A stretch of DNA of 20,690 bases from Candidatus Gastranaerophilales bacterium (GTDB lineage Bacteria > Cyanobacteriota > Vampirovibrionia > Gastranaerophilales > Gastranaerophilaceae). The notes beneath the pieces were generated by a model. The model worked only from the letters and a program-made list of their open reading frames with translations. It had not been told where the DNA came from and made no database searches. The DNA lies in the NCBI GenBank assembly GCA_900772035.1, contig CAAGQE010000367.1, positions 1 through 20,690 on the forward strand, written 5' to 3'. Shown in pieces: positions 7,469 to 14,332 of the stretch (within the stretch, counting starts at the first letter, position 1; each line of letters opens with the position of its first letter). The position numbers and the translations under genes were made by a program.

Positions 7469-8299
7469 TTATTCGGCTTTTTGAGCATCGTCATATTTTT
7501 GTGCTTTAACGAAGGCTTCCATTTCTTCAATAGAGCCGTAAACCGCGTGGCAACCGCAATCTACGTGGATAACTTCGCCAGTTACACCCGTTGACAAATC
7601 TGACGCAAGGTAAAGACCTGTTTTTCCGATATCTTCGAGAGTAACGTTTCTGTGCATAGGCGCTTTCAAAACTGCCGCTTTCAACATTTTGTTGAAACCG
7701 CCGATACCGCTTGCTGCCAAAGTTTTTACAGGACCTGCGGAAATGCAGTTTACACGGATATTTTCTTTGCCCAAGTTTTCTGCCAAATATCTCATTGATG
7801 CTTCTAATGCAGCCTTTGCAACACCCATAATATTGTAGTTTGCAACAACTTTTTCAGAACCCAAATATGTCAATGCGAAAATTGAACCGCCGTTTTTCAT
7901 ATAAGGTCTTGCTGCTCTTGAGATTGCAACCAATGAATAAGCGCTTACGCCCATTGCCAAGTTCCAACCGTCTTTAGATGTGTTGATAAATTCGCCTGTC
8001 AAATCATCTCTGTTTGCGAATGCAACTGCGTGAATAACGAAATCAAGTTCACCGTAAGTTTTTGAGTATTCTTCAAAAACTTCTTTGAGTTTTTCTTCAT
8101 CCGTAACGTCACATTCCATAATCAATTTTGAGTCCATTGATTCTGCAATAGGACGAACTCTTTTTTCCATAGCAGGGTTTGCATAAGTGAAAGCGATTTC
8201 ACCGCCTGCATCGTGAATTTCTTTTGCAATGCCGTAAGCAATACCGCTGGTGTTACTTACGCCGAATATAATACCTTTTTTGCCTTTCATTAAATCCAT
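7469..8299 (-). CDS. fabI: enoyl-[acyl-carrier-protein] reductase (NADH)
   Basis: Short-chain dehydrogenase-family enzyme that performs the last reduction of the type II fatty-acid elongation cycle, in the cytosol. It has 276 residues, slightly longer than usual because of a Lys/Asp/Glu tail. The N-terminal nucleotide-binding loop reads GVSNTSGIAYGIA, followed by CDVTDE and HAVAFANRDDL. The FabI-type active site is clear: LTYLGSEKV with Tyr145, then Tyr155 and Lys162 in YNIMGVAK (Tyr-x6-Lys). SAGPVKTLAASGI is the substrate loop. AAGGAG lies before the ATG. It is 50 bases downstream of the DUF475 gene on the same strand and may be cotranscribed with it. Confidence 0.95.
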   Translation of the reverse strand: MDLMKGKKGIIFGVSNTSGIAYGIAKEIHDAGGEIAFTYANPAMEKRVRPIAESMDSKLIMECDVTDEEKLKEVFEEYSKTYGELDFVIHAVAFANRDDLTGEFINTSKDGWNLAMGVSAYSLVAISRAARPYMKNGGSIFALTYLGSEKVVANYNIMGVAKAALEASMRYLAENLGKENIRVNCISAGPVKTLAASGIGGFNKMLKAAVLKAPMHRNVTLEDIGKTGLYLASDLSTGVTGEVIHVDCGCHAVYGSIEEMEAFVKAQKYDDAQKAE

Positions 8300-8349
8300 A
8301 AGAATCTCCTTCTGTTTTAATAAATAAATTTTATTTTAAAAATCACTTA

Positions 8350-9429
8350 TTAGCAATTCTCTTGTTTTTCAATTTCAACTTTTTCGGAATTTTCCAAAAG
8401 TTGTTGTTTTTTATTATACTTCAAAGAATCAATAAATGCCCAACCGACAATAATTAACCCCGCCATACCCGTTACAACTTCGGGAACTTCATAAGTCGTG
8501 GAAACGAACATAATCAAAGCGAGAAAACCGATTGCCCAATGAGCACCGTGTTCCAAGTACAAATACTGTTTCAAGGTTTTCAACTCAACCATATAAAGTG
8601 TCAACGAACGGACAAACATGGCCCCGATTGCAAGCCCTATTGTAATAAGGATAATATCTTTGCTTATCGCAAAAGCCCCGAGAACACCGTCTAAAGAGAA
8701 TGATGCATCAATCAATTCCAAATATATGAACCCGACAAGTCCGAGTTTTGCAGCCTCTCCTGTTACGGCAGCCCTTTTTTCGGCAATTTTTTCAAGAGCA
8801 TTGCTAACCCCGTCAATCAAAAGGTACATTAAAATACCCGACGTACCCGCAATCAAAACAGGTAACTGCTTTTCGGCAGGGACAACATAATGAACTCCGA
8901 AAACCAAAAGCAAGGTTATGATAACCTCTGTCGACTTCATCATGTGCAATTTTTGCAACGGTACTTCAATTTTTTCAATCCAATGCACATCTTTTTCTTC
9001 GTGACAAAAATATGATAAAAAGAGCATAAACAAAAACGCACCGCCAAAAGTTACCAATGGCGCGTGGCACAAGTGCAAATAATGTGCATATTGCTCTACG
9101 TCATTCAACGCAAGATTTGTCACCTGCATAACGGAAAGTCCCGCAAATATTGCGACAACAAGTACGGGAAACAGAAATCTCATCCCGAAAACCGCAATCA
9201 AAATGCCCCAAGTGACAAAACGATGCTGCCATTTTTCGGTCATTTTTTCAAGTTTCATCGCATTTACAACCGCGTTATCAAACGAGAGTGTGACTTCCAA
9301 AATCGAAAGAAACAACACAATAAACACGCATAAAAAAGCATGTCCCGGATGTTTTTGAAAGCCCCAAATAAAAGCGGCGATGATACCTAATATCGTGACC
9401 CATATTGAGCCTTTAAAATGTTTCAGCAT
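8350..9429 (-). CDS. TerC-superfamily membrane protein, DUF475
   Basis: Polytopic inner-membrane protein of 359 residues with about nine hydrophobic segments. Two inverted half-motifs are diagnostic for the TerC/DUF475 group: Glu45 with LSFDNAVVNA (Asp51-Asn52), and Glu238/Asp241 with FSLDGVLGAFAIS (Asp247). TerC-group proteins are linked to manganese or other metal efflux and to tellurite resistance, so a metal-transport role is likely; the metal is unknown. The acidic intramembrane residues are all present. AAAGGA lies before the ATG. It has its own promoter and probably leads a two-gene unit with fabI. No other ter genes are nearby. Confidence 0.85.
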   Translation of the reverse strand: MLKHFKGSIWVTILGIIAAFIWGFQKHPGHAFLCVFIVLFLSILEVTLSFDNAVVNAMKLEKMTEKWQHRFVTWGILIAVFGMRFLFPVLVVAIFAGLSVMQVTNLALNDVEQYAHYLHLCHAPLVTFGGAFLFMLFLSYFCHEEKDVHWIEKIEVPLQKLHMMKSTEVIITLLLVFGVHYVVPAEKQLPVLIAGTSGILMYLLIDGVSNALEKIAEKRAAVTGEAAKLGLVGFIYLELIDASFSLDGVLGAFAISKDIILITIGLAIGAMFVRSLTLYMVELKTLKQYLYLEHGAHWAIGFLALIMFVSTTYEVPEVVTGMAGLIIVGWAFIDSLKYNKKQQLLENSEKVEIEKQENC

Positions 9430-9450
9430 TATTTTTTCCTTTTTGTTTTG

Positions 9451-9479
9451 ATTATATCAAAAAGAAATTCCTTTTTCAG
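9451..9479 (-). promoter_or_regulatory. extended -10 promoter for the DUF475 gene
   Basis: On the minus strand, CTGAAA (9474-9479), a 17-base spacer and a perfect TATAAT (9451-9456) preceded by TGA, giving an extended -10. Confidence 0.6.
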
Positions 9480-9494
9480 ATAAGACACACTTTG

Positions 9495-9523
9495 TTTACA
9501 AATAATATGCAAAATGCTAATAT
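9495..9523 (+). promoter_or_regulatory. extended -10 promoter abutting the next start codon
   Basis: TTTACA at 9495-9500, exactly 17 bases, then TAATAT at 9518-9523 preceded by TGC (extended -10). Transcription should start near 9530, about three bases before ATG 9533. Confidence 0.6.
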
Positions 9524-9532
9524 GAAAAAGCA

Positions 9533-11005
9533 ATGAAAGAGAATAAAAACAATCTCGCAGTCCTGTTAACGGTTTCTTTTCTGATAGTTTCAACCGTCAA
9601 CATTTTATACGCATCTGTTGTTCAAAGAGGTTTGTCATTTGACGGTTCGCTCGCTTTTGCGCAACTTTTGGAAAACTTTGGAAACAACGACGGGAAAATG
9701 CACTTTTTTGCATTTTTAAGGGCAAGAGTTTTTATAAGTTATCTGCAACAACTTTTACTAAACGTTGCCTGTTTGCTTTTTGACATTAAATCAAAAACAA
9801 TTATGGGCTTTTTGTTCACCTTGCCGTTTTTCTTATACCCTTTGTCGGTTACGGTTTGGAATTGGTTTCTGGCAAAAAGAACTAACAGATACGATATCTT
9901 TTTAATATCGCTCGGAATATATTGCCTTTTCGTTTTGCCGAGCCAAATATGGGCTGACGTTGAAGCAATGCTCGCAATCCCTCTGTTTTTAACGTTATTT
10001 CATTACTTGTGCGCCGATATTAAATATAAAAAACTTGATATTGCTTTAATGATTTTTCTAACAGTCGTTGCGTTTTGCTCTTCGGAAGCAATCATTTATT
10101 GCGGACCGCTGCTGTTTTTGTCCTCTCTTTTTTATGCAAAAAAATCAACCGACAAAACCGCAAAAATCACAAAACGAATTATCGGTCTGTGCGGCTTATT
10201 AATGCCCGTTTCTTACTTCTTTTACTATATTGATGATTTGAGCATCTTAGTCAACGAAGGCATCAGATTTTTTGGAGAAATGAAAATCCATTCTGATTAC
10301 CTATTCTTCCAAAACCCGTATTTGATAATGATTTGCGCAATGGTCGTTATTTTATATGCATCTTTAAAGAAAGAACCGTTCAACACCGTTGAAAAAAGCA
10401 TACTTTTCTTTCTCTCGGCAGTTGCGGTTTATTTAACATTTACTAAAAATTATTTCTCGATTTATATGCCTGTTGAAGGTTGCAGAGTCTTGCTTTTCAT
10501 CGTTTTGCCGATTGCAATGATTTTCGTAACCGCAAAAGATTTCAAAACCTGTAATGCGGAAATTACCCCCGCAAAATTCCAAAATCTGATAATCACTCTT
10601 TTGCTTGTCGGAATCGTCAACACTTGCGTTCAAATTAACAACTCGACAATTTATCGAAATTGTCTTAGTTCAATTCTCAATCAGGTCAAAAGCCATCCCG
10701 AAACGATTGTTGATTTTAAAGACGAAACAAACCCCGATATTGAACGGTTTGACACAATTTTCATTACGGATTTCTATCCGCTCGTTTATATAAGCACCGT
10801 TCAGGATTACGAAATCGACCAACTTTTGTACGGAATATCAAGCAAATCCCGCAATCCCAAAAATGCGAAAAAACTATACGGATTGTGGATAGAAGAAAAT
10901 CAACTCTTCACAAACTATCGAATTTGTTTTTCGAAAAAGAATAAATTTTGGAATTTGGAAAAAATTTATGATGAAGCAGAAAAAAATCCGATAATAATCG
11001 AATAA
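9533..11005 (+). CDS. polytopic membrane protein of unknown function, possibly GT-C-like
   Basis: A 490-residue integral membrane protein with roughly ten hydrophobic segments between residues 8 and 366, then a soluble tail of about 120 residues. The first loop after TM1 has RGLSFDGS (Asp37) and later LRARVFISYLQQ. An acidic residue in the first extracytoplasmic loop is the usual catalytic position in GT-C glycosyltransferases, so this could be one, but I do not recognise the family and would not name a substrate. No Shine-Dalgarno precedes the ATG. A five-codon ORF, ATG AAA AAG CAA TGA at 9522-9536, overlaps the start. It stands alone between divergent DUF475 and convergent proC. Confidence 0.7.
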   Translation: MKENKNNLAVLLTVSFLIVSTVNILYASVVQRGLSFDGSLAFAQLLENFGNNDGKMHFFAFLRARVFISYLQQLLLNVACLLFDIKSKTIMGFLFTLPFFLYPLSVTVWNWFLAKRTNRYDIFLISLGIYCLFVLPSQIWADVEAMLAIPLFLTLFHYLCADIKYKKLDIALMIFLTVVAFCSSEAIIYCGPLLFLSSLFYAKKSTDKTAKITKRIIGLCGLLMPVSYFFYYIDDLSILVNEGIRFFGEMKIHSDYLFFQNPYLIMICAMVVILYASLKKEPFNTVEKSILFFLSAVAVYLTFTKNYFSIYMPVEGCRVLLFIVLPIAMIFVTAKDFKTCNAEITPAKFQNLIITLLLVGIVNTCVQINNSTIYRNCLSSILNQVKSHPETIVDFKDETNPDIERFDTIFITDFYPLVYISTVQDYEIDQLLYGISSKSRNPKNAKKLYGLWIEENQLFTNYRICFSKKNKFWNLEKIYDEAEKNPIIIE

Positions 11006-11006
11006 A

Positions 11007-11032
11007 AAAAGACGAGCAAAAACTCGTCTTTT
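11007..11032. terminator. bidirectional terminator between the membrane protein and proC
   Basis: AAAAGACGAG and CTCGTCTTTT form a perfect 10-bp stem with a CAAAAA loop, flanked by A- and T-tracts. It suits both convergent genes. Confidence 0.9.
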
Positions 11033-11057
11033 ATAATTTTTAGTATTTGAGAAAGTT

Positions 11058-11861
11058 TTATTTTCCCAAAGCAGCGGCTTTATCCATAGTGCCTTTTACC
11101 ACTTCGTCAATGATTTCTCCGATTTTGTTATCGGCGAGAATGTTATTTCCGACATCCGTGCAGCCCCCCGGGGTTGTAACGTTTATGATTAATTGTTCTA
11201 CGGGAACGCCTGTTTCCATAACCATTTTCGCAGAACCGAGCGCTGTTTGTGCCGCTAAGGTCAACGCGGTTTGCTTATCCAAACCGTATTTTTCACCCGC
11301 TTTTGCAAACTCGTTAATAAAGCAATAGAAATAAGCAGGTCCTGAGCCGCTGACAGCCGTAATAACGTCAATATTCTTTTCTTCTTCTTTTACCGCAACA
11401 CCGAGACTGTTAAAGATTTTGCAAATCAAATCAGCGTGTTCGTCTTTCGCATATTTGCCTTTGCAAACCGCACTCATGCCCGCCTTAACGAATGCGGGAG
11501 TGTTCGGCATAACTCTGATAACAGGCAAATCACCCGTAAATTCTTCAATTGTGGAAGTCGAAACTCCTGCCGCGATTGAAACTACGAGTTTATCACCTTT
11601 TAAATCTTCTTTTATGCCCGACAAAACATCTTTAAGCACAAAAGGTTTTACCGCAAAAAATACGATGTCGGAATTTTTGACAACTTCATTGTTTGAAGAA
11701 ACGGGGGTAATTTTCAAATCGTTCTTCATTTTTTCAAGCGCTTCGGAATTAACATCCGAAACCGAAATATTTTCACTTTTGCAAAATTCAGAGTCGATAA
11801 TCCCCTTGATTATTGCCGTTGCCATTTTTCCAGCACCGATAAATCCAATTTTTTTATTCAT
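11058..11861 (-). CDS. proC: pyrroline-5-carboxylate reductase
   Basis: Cytosolic NAD(P)H enzyme for the last step of proline synthesis, 267 residues, normal length. The Rossmann loop is IGFIGAGKMATAII at the N-terminus. Further on are FFAVKP, SIAAGVS, RVMPNTPAFVKAGMSA and AVSGSGPAYFYCF, all family hallmarks. The C-terminal helix region carries VTTPGGCTDVGNN where most family members read TSPGGTT, so two positions differ. GAAGGT lies about ten bases before the ATG. It is transcribed divergently from rpmH, and their promoters overlap in the 92-base gap. Confidence 0.95.
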   Translation of the reverse strand: MNKKIGFIGAGKMATAIIKGIIDSEFCKSENISVSDVNSEALEKMKNDLKITPVSSNNEVVKNSDIVFFAVKPFVLKDVLSGIKEDLKGDKLVVSIAAGVSTSTIEEFTGDLPVIRVMPNTPAFVKAGMSAVCKGKYAKDEHADLICKIFNSLGVAVKEEEKNIDVITAVSGSGPAYFYCFINEFAKAGEKYGLDKQTALTLAAQTALGSAKMVMETGVPVEQLIINVTTPGGCTDVGNNILADNKIGEIIDEVVKGTMDKAAALGK

Positions 11862-11887
11862 AATAATTTACCTTCAAATTTTTGTGA

Positions 11888-11916
11888 TTGACTTTGTTCC
11901 ATGTCTTGTTTATCAT
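11888..11916 (+). promoter_or_regulatory. promoter for rpmH
   Basis: TTGACT at 11888-11893, a 17-base spacer and TATCAT at 11911-11916: each box is one base from consensus. Confidence 0.65.
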
Positions 11917-11942
11917 AATATAACTTAGAAAAGAATTTTCAA
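11915..11942 (-). promoter_or_regulatory. possible promoter for proC, overlapping the rpmH promoter
   Basis: On the minus strand, TTGAAA (11937-11942), a 16-base spacer and TATTAT (11915-11920). It overlaps the -10 of the rpmH promoter, so the two could interfere. Confidence 0.4.
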
Positions 11943-11953
11943 GGAGAAATAAT

Positions 11954-12106
11954 ATGAAACGTACGCTTGAAGGAACAAAAAGAAAAAGACAAAACGTAAG
12001 CGGTTTCAGAGCAAGAATGGCTACGGATGGCGGTCGTGAAGTTATCAACAGAAGACGCGCAAAAGGTCGTCATAAATTGGCAATTACTGCTAAAGAAAGA
12101 GCTTAA
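11954..12106 (+). CDS. rpmH: 50S ribosomal protein L34
   Basis: A 50-residue, highly basic ribosomal protein. It begins [13 protein letters not shown], contains the invariant core GFRARMAT and the [11 protein letters not shown] tail, then ends with a few extra residues (AITAKERA). AAGGAG lies seven bases before the ATG. As in most bacteria it precedes rnpA, but here a strong hairpin separates them. The usual downstream yidC is absent. Confidence 0.97.
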   Translation: MKRTLEGTKRKRQNVSGFRARMATDGGREVINRRRAKGRHKLAITAKERA

Positions 12107-12115
12107 CTAAGTTTT

Positions 12116-12144
12116 GAGGCTGTCTTTTAGACAGCCTCTTATTT
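12116..12144 (+). terminator. hairpin terminator or attenuator between rpmH and rnpA
   Basis: GAGGCTGTC and GACAGCCTC make a perfect 9-bp stem with a TTTTA loop, followed by TTATTT. It ends only about 15 bases before rnpA, which has no separate promoter that I can see. Partial termination would therefore lower rnpA relative to rpmH. Confidence 0.75.
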
Positions 12145-12158
12145 AATGTAAAAAAATT

Positions 12159-12512
12159 ATGTTAAAAAAGAAATACAGATTAAGAAAAGAAACGGCATTT
12201 TCCGCAACATACAGACTGAAAAACTGCAAGAGTAATAATGTCTTGACTATTTATAAAGGAAAATCAAAAGCAGACGAGAACATTCCGACAAAAATCGGTA
12301 TTGTTGTGAGCAAAAAAATCCATAAACGTGCTGTTAAAAGAAACAAAATCAAACGCAGATTGAGAGAAATTTACACAGATGCCGTAAAAAACAATCTTAT
12401 TGACAACACACAAGACGCTTTATCGGTCATTTTCATTGCAAAATACAAGTGTCTTGAAATCGGTTATGACGAGTTAAAACAAGCGGCAATAGAACTTTTA
12501 CAAAAATTTTAA
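12159..12512 (+). CDS. rnpA: ribonuclease P protein component
   Basis: A 117-residue basic protein that assists the RNase P RNA in maturing tRNA 5' ends. The N-terminus has MLKKKYRLRKETAF, the usual RnpA opening. The middle carries KIGIVVSKKIHKRAVKRNKIKRR with the signature RN-x-(I/L)KRR-x-RE, then an acidic-aromatic C-terminal half (VIFIAKYKC). No Shine-Dalgarno is visible before the ATG, which sits just after the hairpin. The family identity is clear. Confidence 0.95.
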   Translation: MLKKKYRLRKETAFSATYRLKNCKSNNVLTIYKGKSKADENIPTKIGIVVSKKIHKRAVKRNKIKRRLREIYTDAVKNNLIDNTQDALSVIFIAKYKCLEIGYDELKQAAIELLQKF

Positions 12513-12539
12513 GAAAAAATAAATAAAAAAATCGCAAAA

Positions 12540-12586
12540 TACATGGCTTTATTTATAAAAATAATTATAAGAAACATGTATTTTTT
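12540..12586 (+). terminator. probable terminator of rnpA
   Basis: TACATG at 12540-12545 pairs with CATGTA at 12575-12580, with further AT-rich partial pairing inside, followed directly by six T residues. It is AT-rich and imperfect, so strength is uncertain. Confidence 0.5.
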
Positions 12587-12613
12587 GTCACGGAGAGGTT
12601 TTTGCGGTTTAAT
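12585..12613 (+). promoter_or_regulatory. likely promoter of the flagellar operon
   Basis: TTGTCA at 12585-12590, a 17-base spacer and TTTAAT at 12608-12613; each box is one base off consensus. It predicts a leader of about 100 bases. I see no good sigma28 or sigma54 site here. Confidence 0.45.
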
Positions 12614-12671
12614 ACTATACAAATGGATATATACAACAAATAAATGATGTCATTATCAGACATTAATTATA

Positions 12672-12704
12672 CCCTATATATAGGGGATATATCCGAAATT
12701 TCGG
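12672..12704. promoter_or_regulatory. three perfect palindromes sharing bases, upstream of the flagellar operon
   Basis: CCCTATATATAGGG (12672-12685), GGATATATCC (12685-12694) and CCGAAATTTCGG (12693-12704). Each is perfectly self-complementary, and neighbours share one or two bases. They lie 18 bases before the start codon, so they may be an operator or fold in the mRNA leader. A GGATATAT copy also occurs at 12625-12632. Confidence 0.6.
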
Positions 12705-12721
12705 AACATTGGGGATAAAAA

Positions 12722-13903
12722 TTGGTAATCACGCAGTACAAGTCAGATTTTTCAAACAACTTAGACAAATCTTTCTATTGGTTCAGAAAGATATTGTTTG
12801 CAAAGTTGTGCGAAAGAACCTGCGAATACTTGTCAAAAGATTACAAACTAAAACTTGTCGGAATTTGCGAAAAAGATAACTCAATACTTTTCAACGGCGA
12901 AGATTTTTTCGTCACAAGAATAAAAGTTGACAAGGTAAACGAAATATTTTTCAGAATATCATTGCCTTTTATAGAACACATGCTGGAAGACAGTTTAGGC
13001 AAAAGAAGCGAACCTTTTTCGGCAGAAAATATGACCGAATTGGAAGCTAAGATTTTGACGGGATTAAACGATTACATTTACAAAGGAATTTCCCCGTTTT
13101 TAGCAAAATGTACCAATTTTGACGAAATAGAAAACCCCAATTTAGCACACTTAACGTTCATTACAGAGAACGAATACGGAGAAGTCGGAAAGATTATCAT
13201 CTCCGTACCAATCGCGATATTACCGCCCGTAAAACCGTTAGCGCCTCATATCAATTTTGATATGGGTTCATTCCCCAAATATACGGTTCCCGTAAAAATC
13301 ATAAGCGGTAAATCGGAATTAACATTATACGACATTCAACACATTGAATCCGGTGACATAGTTGTCTTGGAAGAAAGTAACATTAAAATGATGACTATCG
13401 ACCTTTACGGACAAAGAATGGATTTTGCGATAAATCCCGAAACGTCAATCATAACCGGAATTGATGACAACGGAGGAAAACCAATGGCAGATAATACAAC
13501 TAATTCAGGCGGAAATATGTGGGACGTAATCCCCGTAGAAATCTCGGCGGAATTTGAAAAAGTTTCGATAACCCTTGGCGAATTAAAGCAGATTTCAGAA
13601 GGTGTCATCGTTGATGTTGGCGCAATTTATGAAAACAAAATTTTCCTCAAGGTGGAAAACAAACCGATTGCCTCGGGCGAATTAATCATTATTAATGATA
13701 AGTACGCCGTAAGAGTTGACGAGGTCTTTACGGACAAACCGGCAGAGCAACCGCAAGTACAACAAAGCGCTCCGCAAGCGGCTCCCGCGCCCGCCGCAGC
13801 ACCGCAAGCAGCTCCTCAGGCTGCCGCGCCTCAACAACCCGCAAGCGGAAACGACGAGGACTTCAACTACGATAACTTTGACATCGAGGACGAAGATATT
13901 TAA
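12722..13903 (+). CDS. flagellar motor switch protein with two SpoA domains (FliM/FliY/SctQ-like plus FliN)
   Basis: A 393-residue C-ring protein, first gene of the operon. Residues 1-175 form a FliM-middle/CheC-like region without a visible CheC phosphatase motif and without a FliM N-terminal CheY-binding peptide. Residues about 185-248 are a first SpoA domain (YTVPVKI to GI). Residues about 267-336 are a second, clearly FliN-like, SpoA domain (IPVEIS, ASGELIIINDKYAVRV). An Ala/Pro/Gln tail (342-375) and an acidic end follow. The TTG start is the only sensible one: an in-frame stop lies just upstream, and GGGG sits seven bases before it. This layout matches SctQ of non-flagellar systems or a FliM-FliN fusion; fliO downstream favours a flagellum. 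An internal start is listed separately. Confidence 0.85.
   Translation: MVITQYKSDFSNNLDKSFYWFRKILFAKLCERTCEYLSKDYKLKLVGICEKDNSILFNGEDFFVTRIKVDKVNEIFFRISLPFIEHMLEDSLGKRSEPFSAENMTELEAKILTGLNDYIYKGISPFLAKCTNFDEIENPNLAHLTFITENEYGEVGKIIISVPIAILPPVKPLAPHINFDMGSFPKYTVPVKIISGKSELTLYDIQHIESGDIVVLEESNIKMMTIDLYGQRMDFAINPETSIITGIDDNGGKPMADNTTNSGGNMWDVIPVEISAEFEKVSITLGELKQISEGVIVDVGAIYENKIFLKVENKPIASGELIIINDKYAVRVDEVFTDKPAEQPQVQQSAPQAAPAPAAAPQAAPQAAAPQQPASGNDEDFNYDNFDIEDEDI
13472..13486 (+). promoter_or_regulatory. internal ribosome binding site inside the switch gene
   Basis: GGAGG at 13472-13476, seven bases, then ATG at 13484-13486, in frame with the surrounding gene (codon 255). It is one of the best Shine-Dalgarno sites in the window and falls in the linker between the two SpoA domains. 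Confidence 0.75.
13484..13903 (+). CDS. fliN: predicted internal-start product: FliN-like SpoA protein
   Basis: Nested, same-frame product of 139 residues starting at Met255 of the double-SpoA protein. It would contain a short Asn/Gly-rich lead, the FliN-like SpoA domain, the Ala/Pro/Gln tail and the acidic C-terminus. Established knowledge: SctQ homologues in Yersinia, Salmonella and Shigella make such a C-terminal SpoA fragment from an internal start, and it is a structural part of the cytosolic complex. In flagella FliN outnumbers FliM several-fold. The internal site (ATG, perfect GGAGG) is stronger than the TTG start of the full protein, which fits an excess of the short form. Whether it is made here is inference. 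Confidence 0.65.
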   Translation: MADNTTNSGGNMWDVIPVEISAEFEKVSITLGELKQISEGVIVDVGAIYENKIFLKVENKPIASGELIIINDKYAVRVDEVFTDKPAEQPQVQQSAPQAAPAPAAAPQAAPQAAAPQQPASGNDEDFNYDNFDIEDEDI

Positions 13904-13926
13904 AAAAGGATATAAAGGAGTAAATT

Positions 13927-14328
13927 ATGCAGGGATATTTTGTACAATTTATAGCATATACAATGGCAATGGTCGGTTTCTTGGGTCTTTGCGTTTTTAT
14001 CTACAAAAAACTTTGCTTAGGCACAATTTCTCACACAAACCCCGATTACTTGTGCATTGAAAACGGCTTGAGAATTAACGCAAGAAAACAAATTTACGTG
14101 GTCAGAGCGGGCAAAGAAAGATTTTTGATTGCTTCTGATACGGAAAGAACAACAATGCTTGCAAAACTTGAAGACGAAGCGATTGAAATCGAAGAAAAAC
14201 AAAAACAGCCGACTTTGTTGAAAAAAGCACCCAAAAAACGTTTGGGCGAAGTTAAACAAGTTTTGTCATTTGACATTAACGAAAACACACCGATTATGAA
14301 ACGAATTTCCGAAAAAATGAAAGCATAA
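13927..14328 (+). CDS. fliO: flagellar biosynthesis protein FliO
   Basis: A 133-residue protein with one N-terminal transmembrane helix (about residues 7-27). A cytoplasmic domain follows with the FliO pattern: ENGLRINARKQIYVVRAGKERFLIAS, then a short helix ending near Leu80. A basic, flexible C-terminus completes it. FliO helps assemble the FliP ring and is specific to flagella; it is absent from injectisomes. That is the best argument that the operon is flagellar. AGGAG lies six bases before the ATG, 23 bases after the switch gene. The family is weakly conserved, so position helps the call. Confidence 0.75.
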   Translation: MQGYFVQFIAYTMAMVGFLGLCVFIYKKLCLGTISHTNPDYLCIENGLRINARKQIYVVRAGKERFLIASDTERTTMLAKLEDEAIEIEEKQKQPTLLKKAPKKRLGEVKQVLSFDINENTPIMKRISEKMKA

Positions 14329-14332
14329 TAAA

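Noticed and set aside
8350..9429. Tellurite resistance operon
   Set aside because: Only one TerC-like gene is present and no terB, terD or terZ is nearby, so a general metal-transport role is more likely.
12585..12607. Sigma54 promoter (TTGTCACG ... TTGC) before the flagellar operon
   Set aside because: The spacing between the two elements is several bases too long for the strict -24/-12 geometry.
13741..13850. Ala/Pro/Gln-rich tail as a repeat element or frameshift
   Set aside because: The frame stays open and the tail ends in an acidic C-terminus. Such linkers are common in C-ring proteins, so it is treated as a flexible tail.
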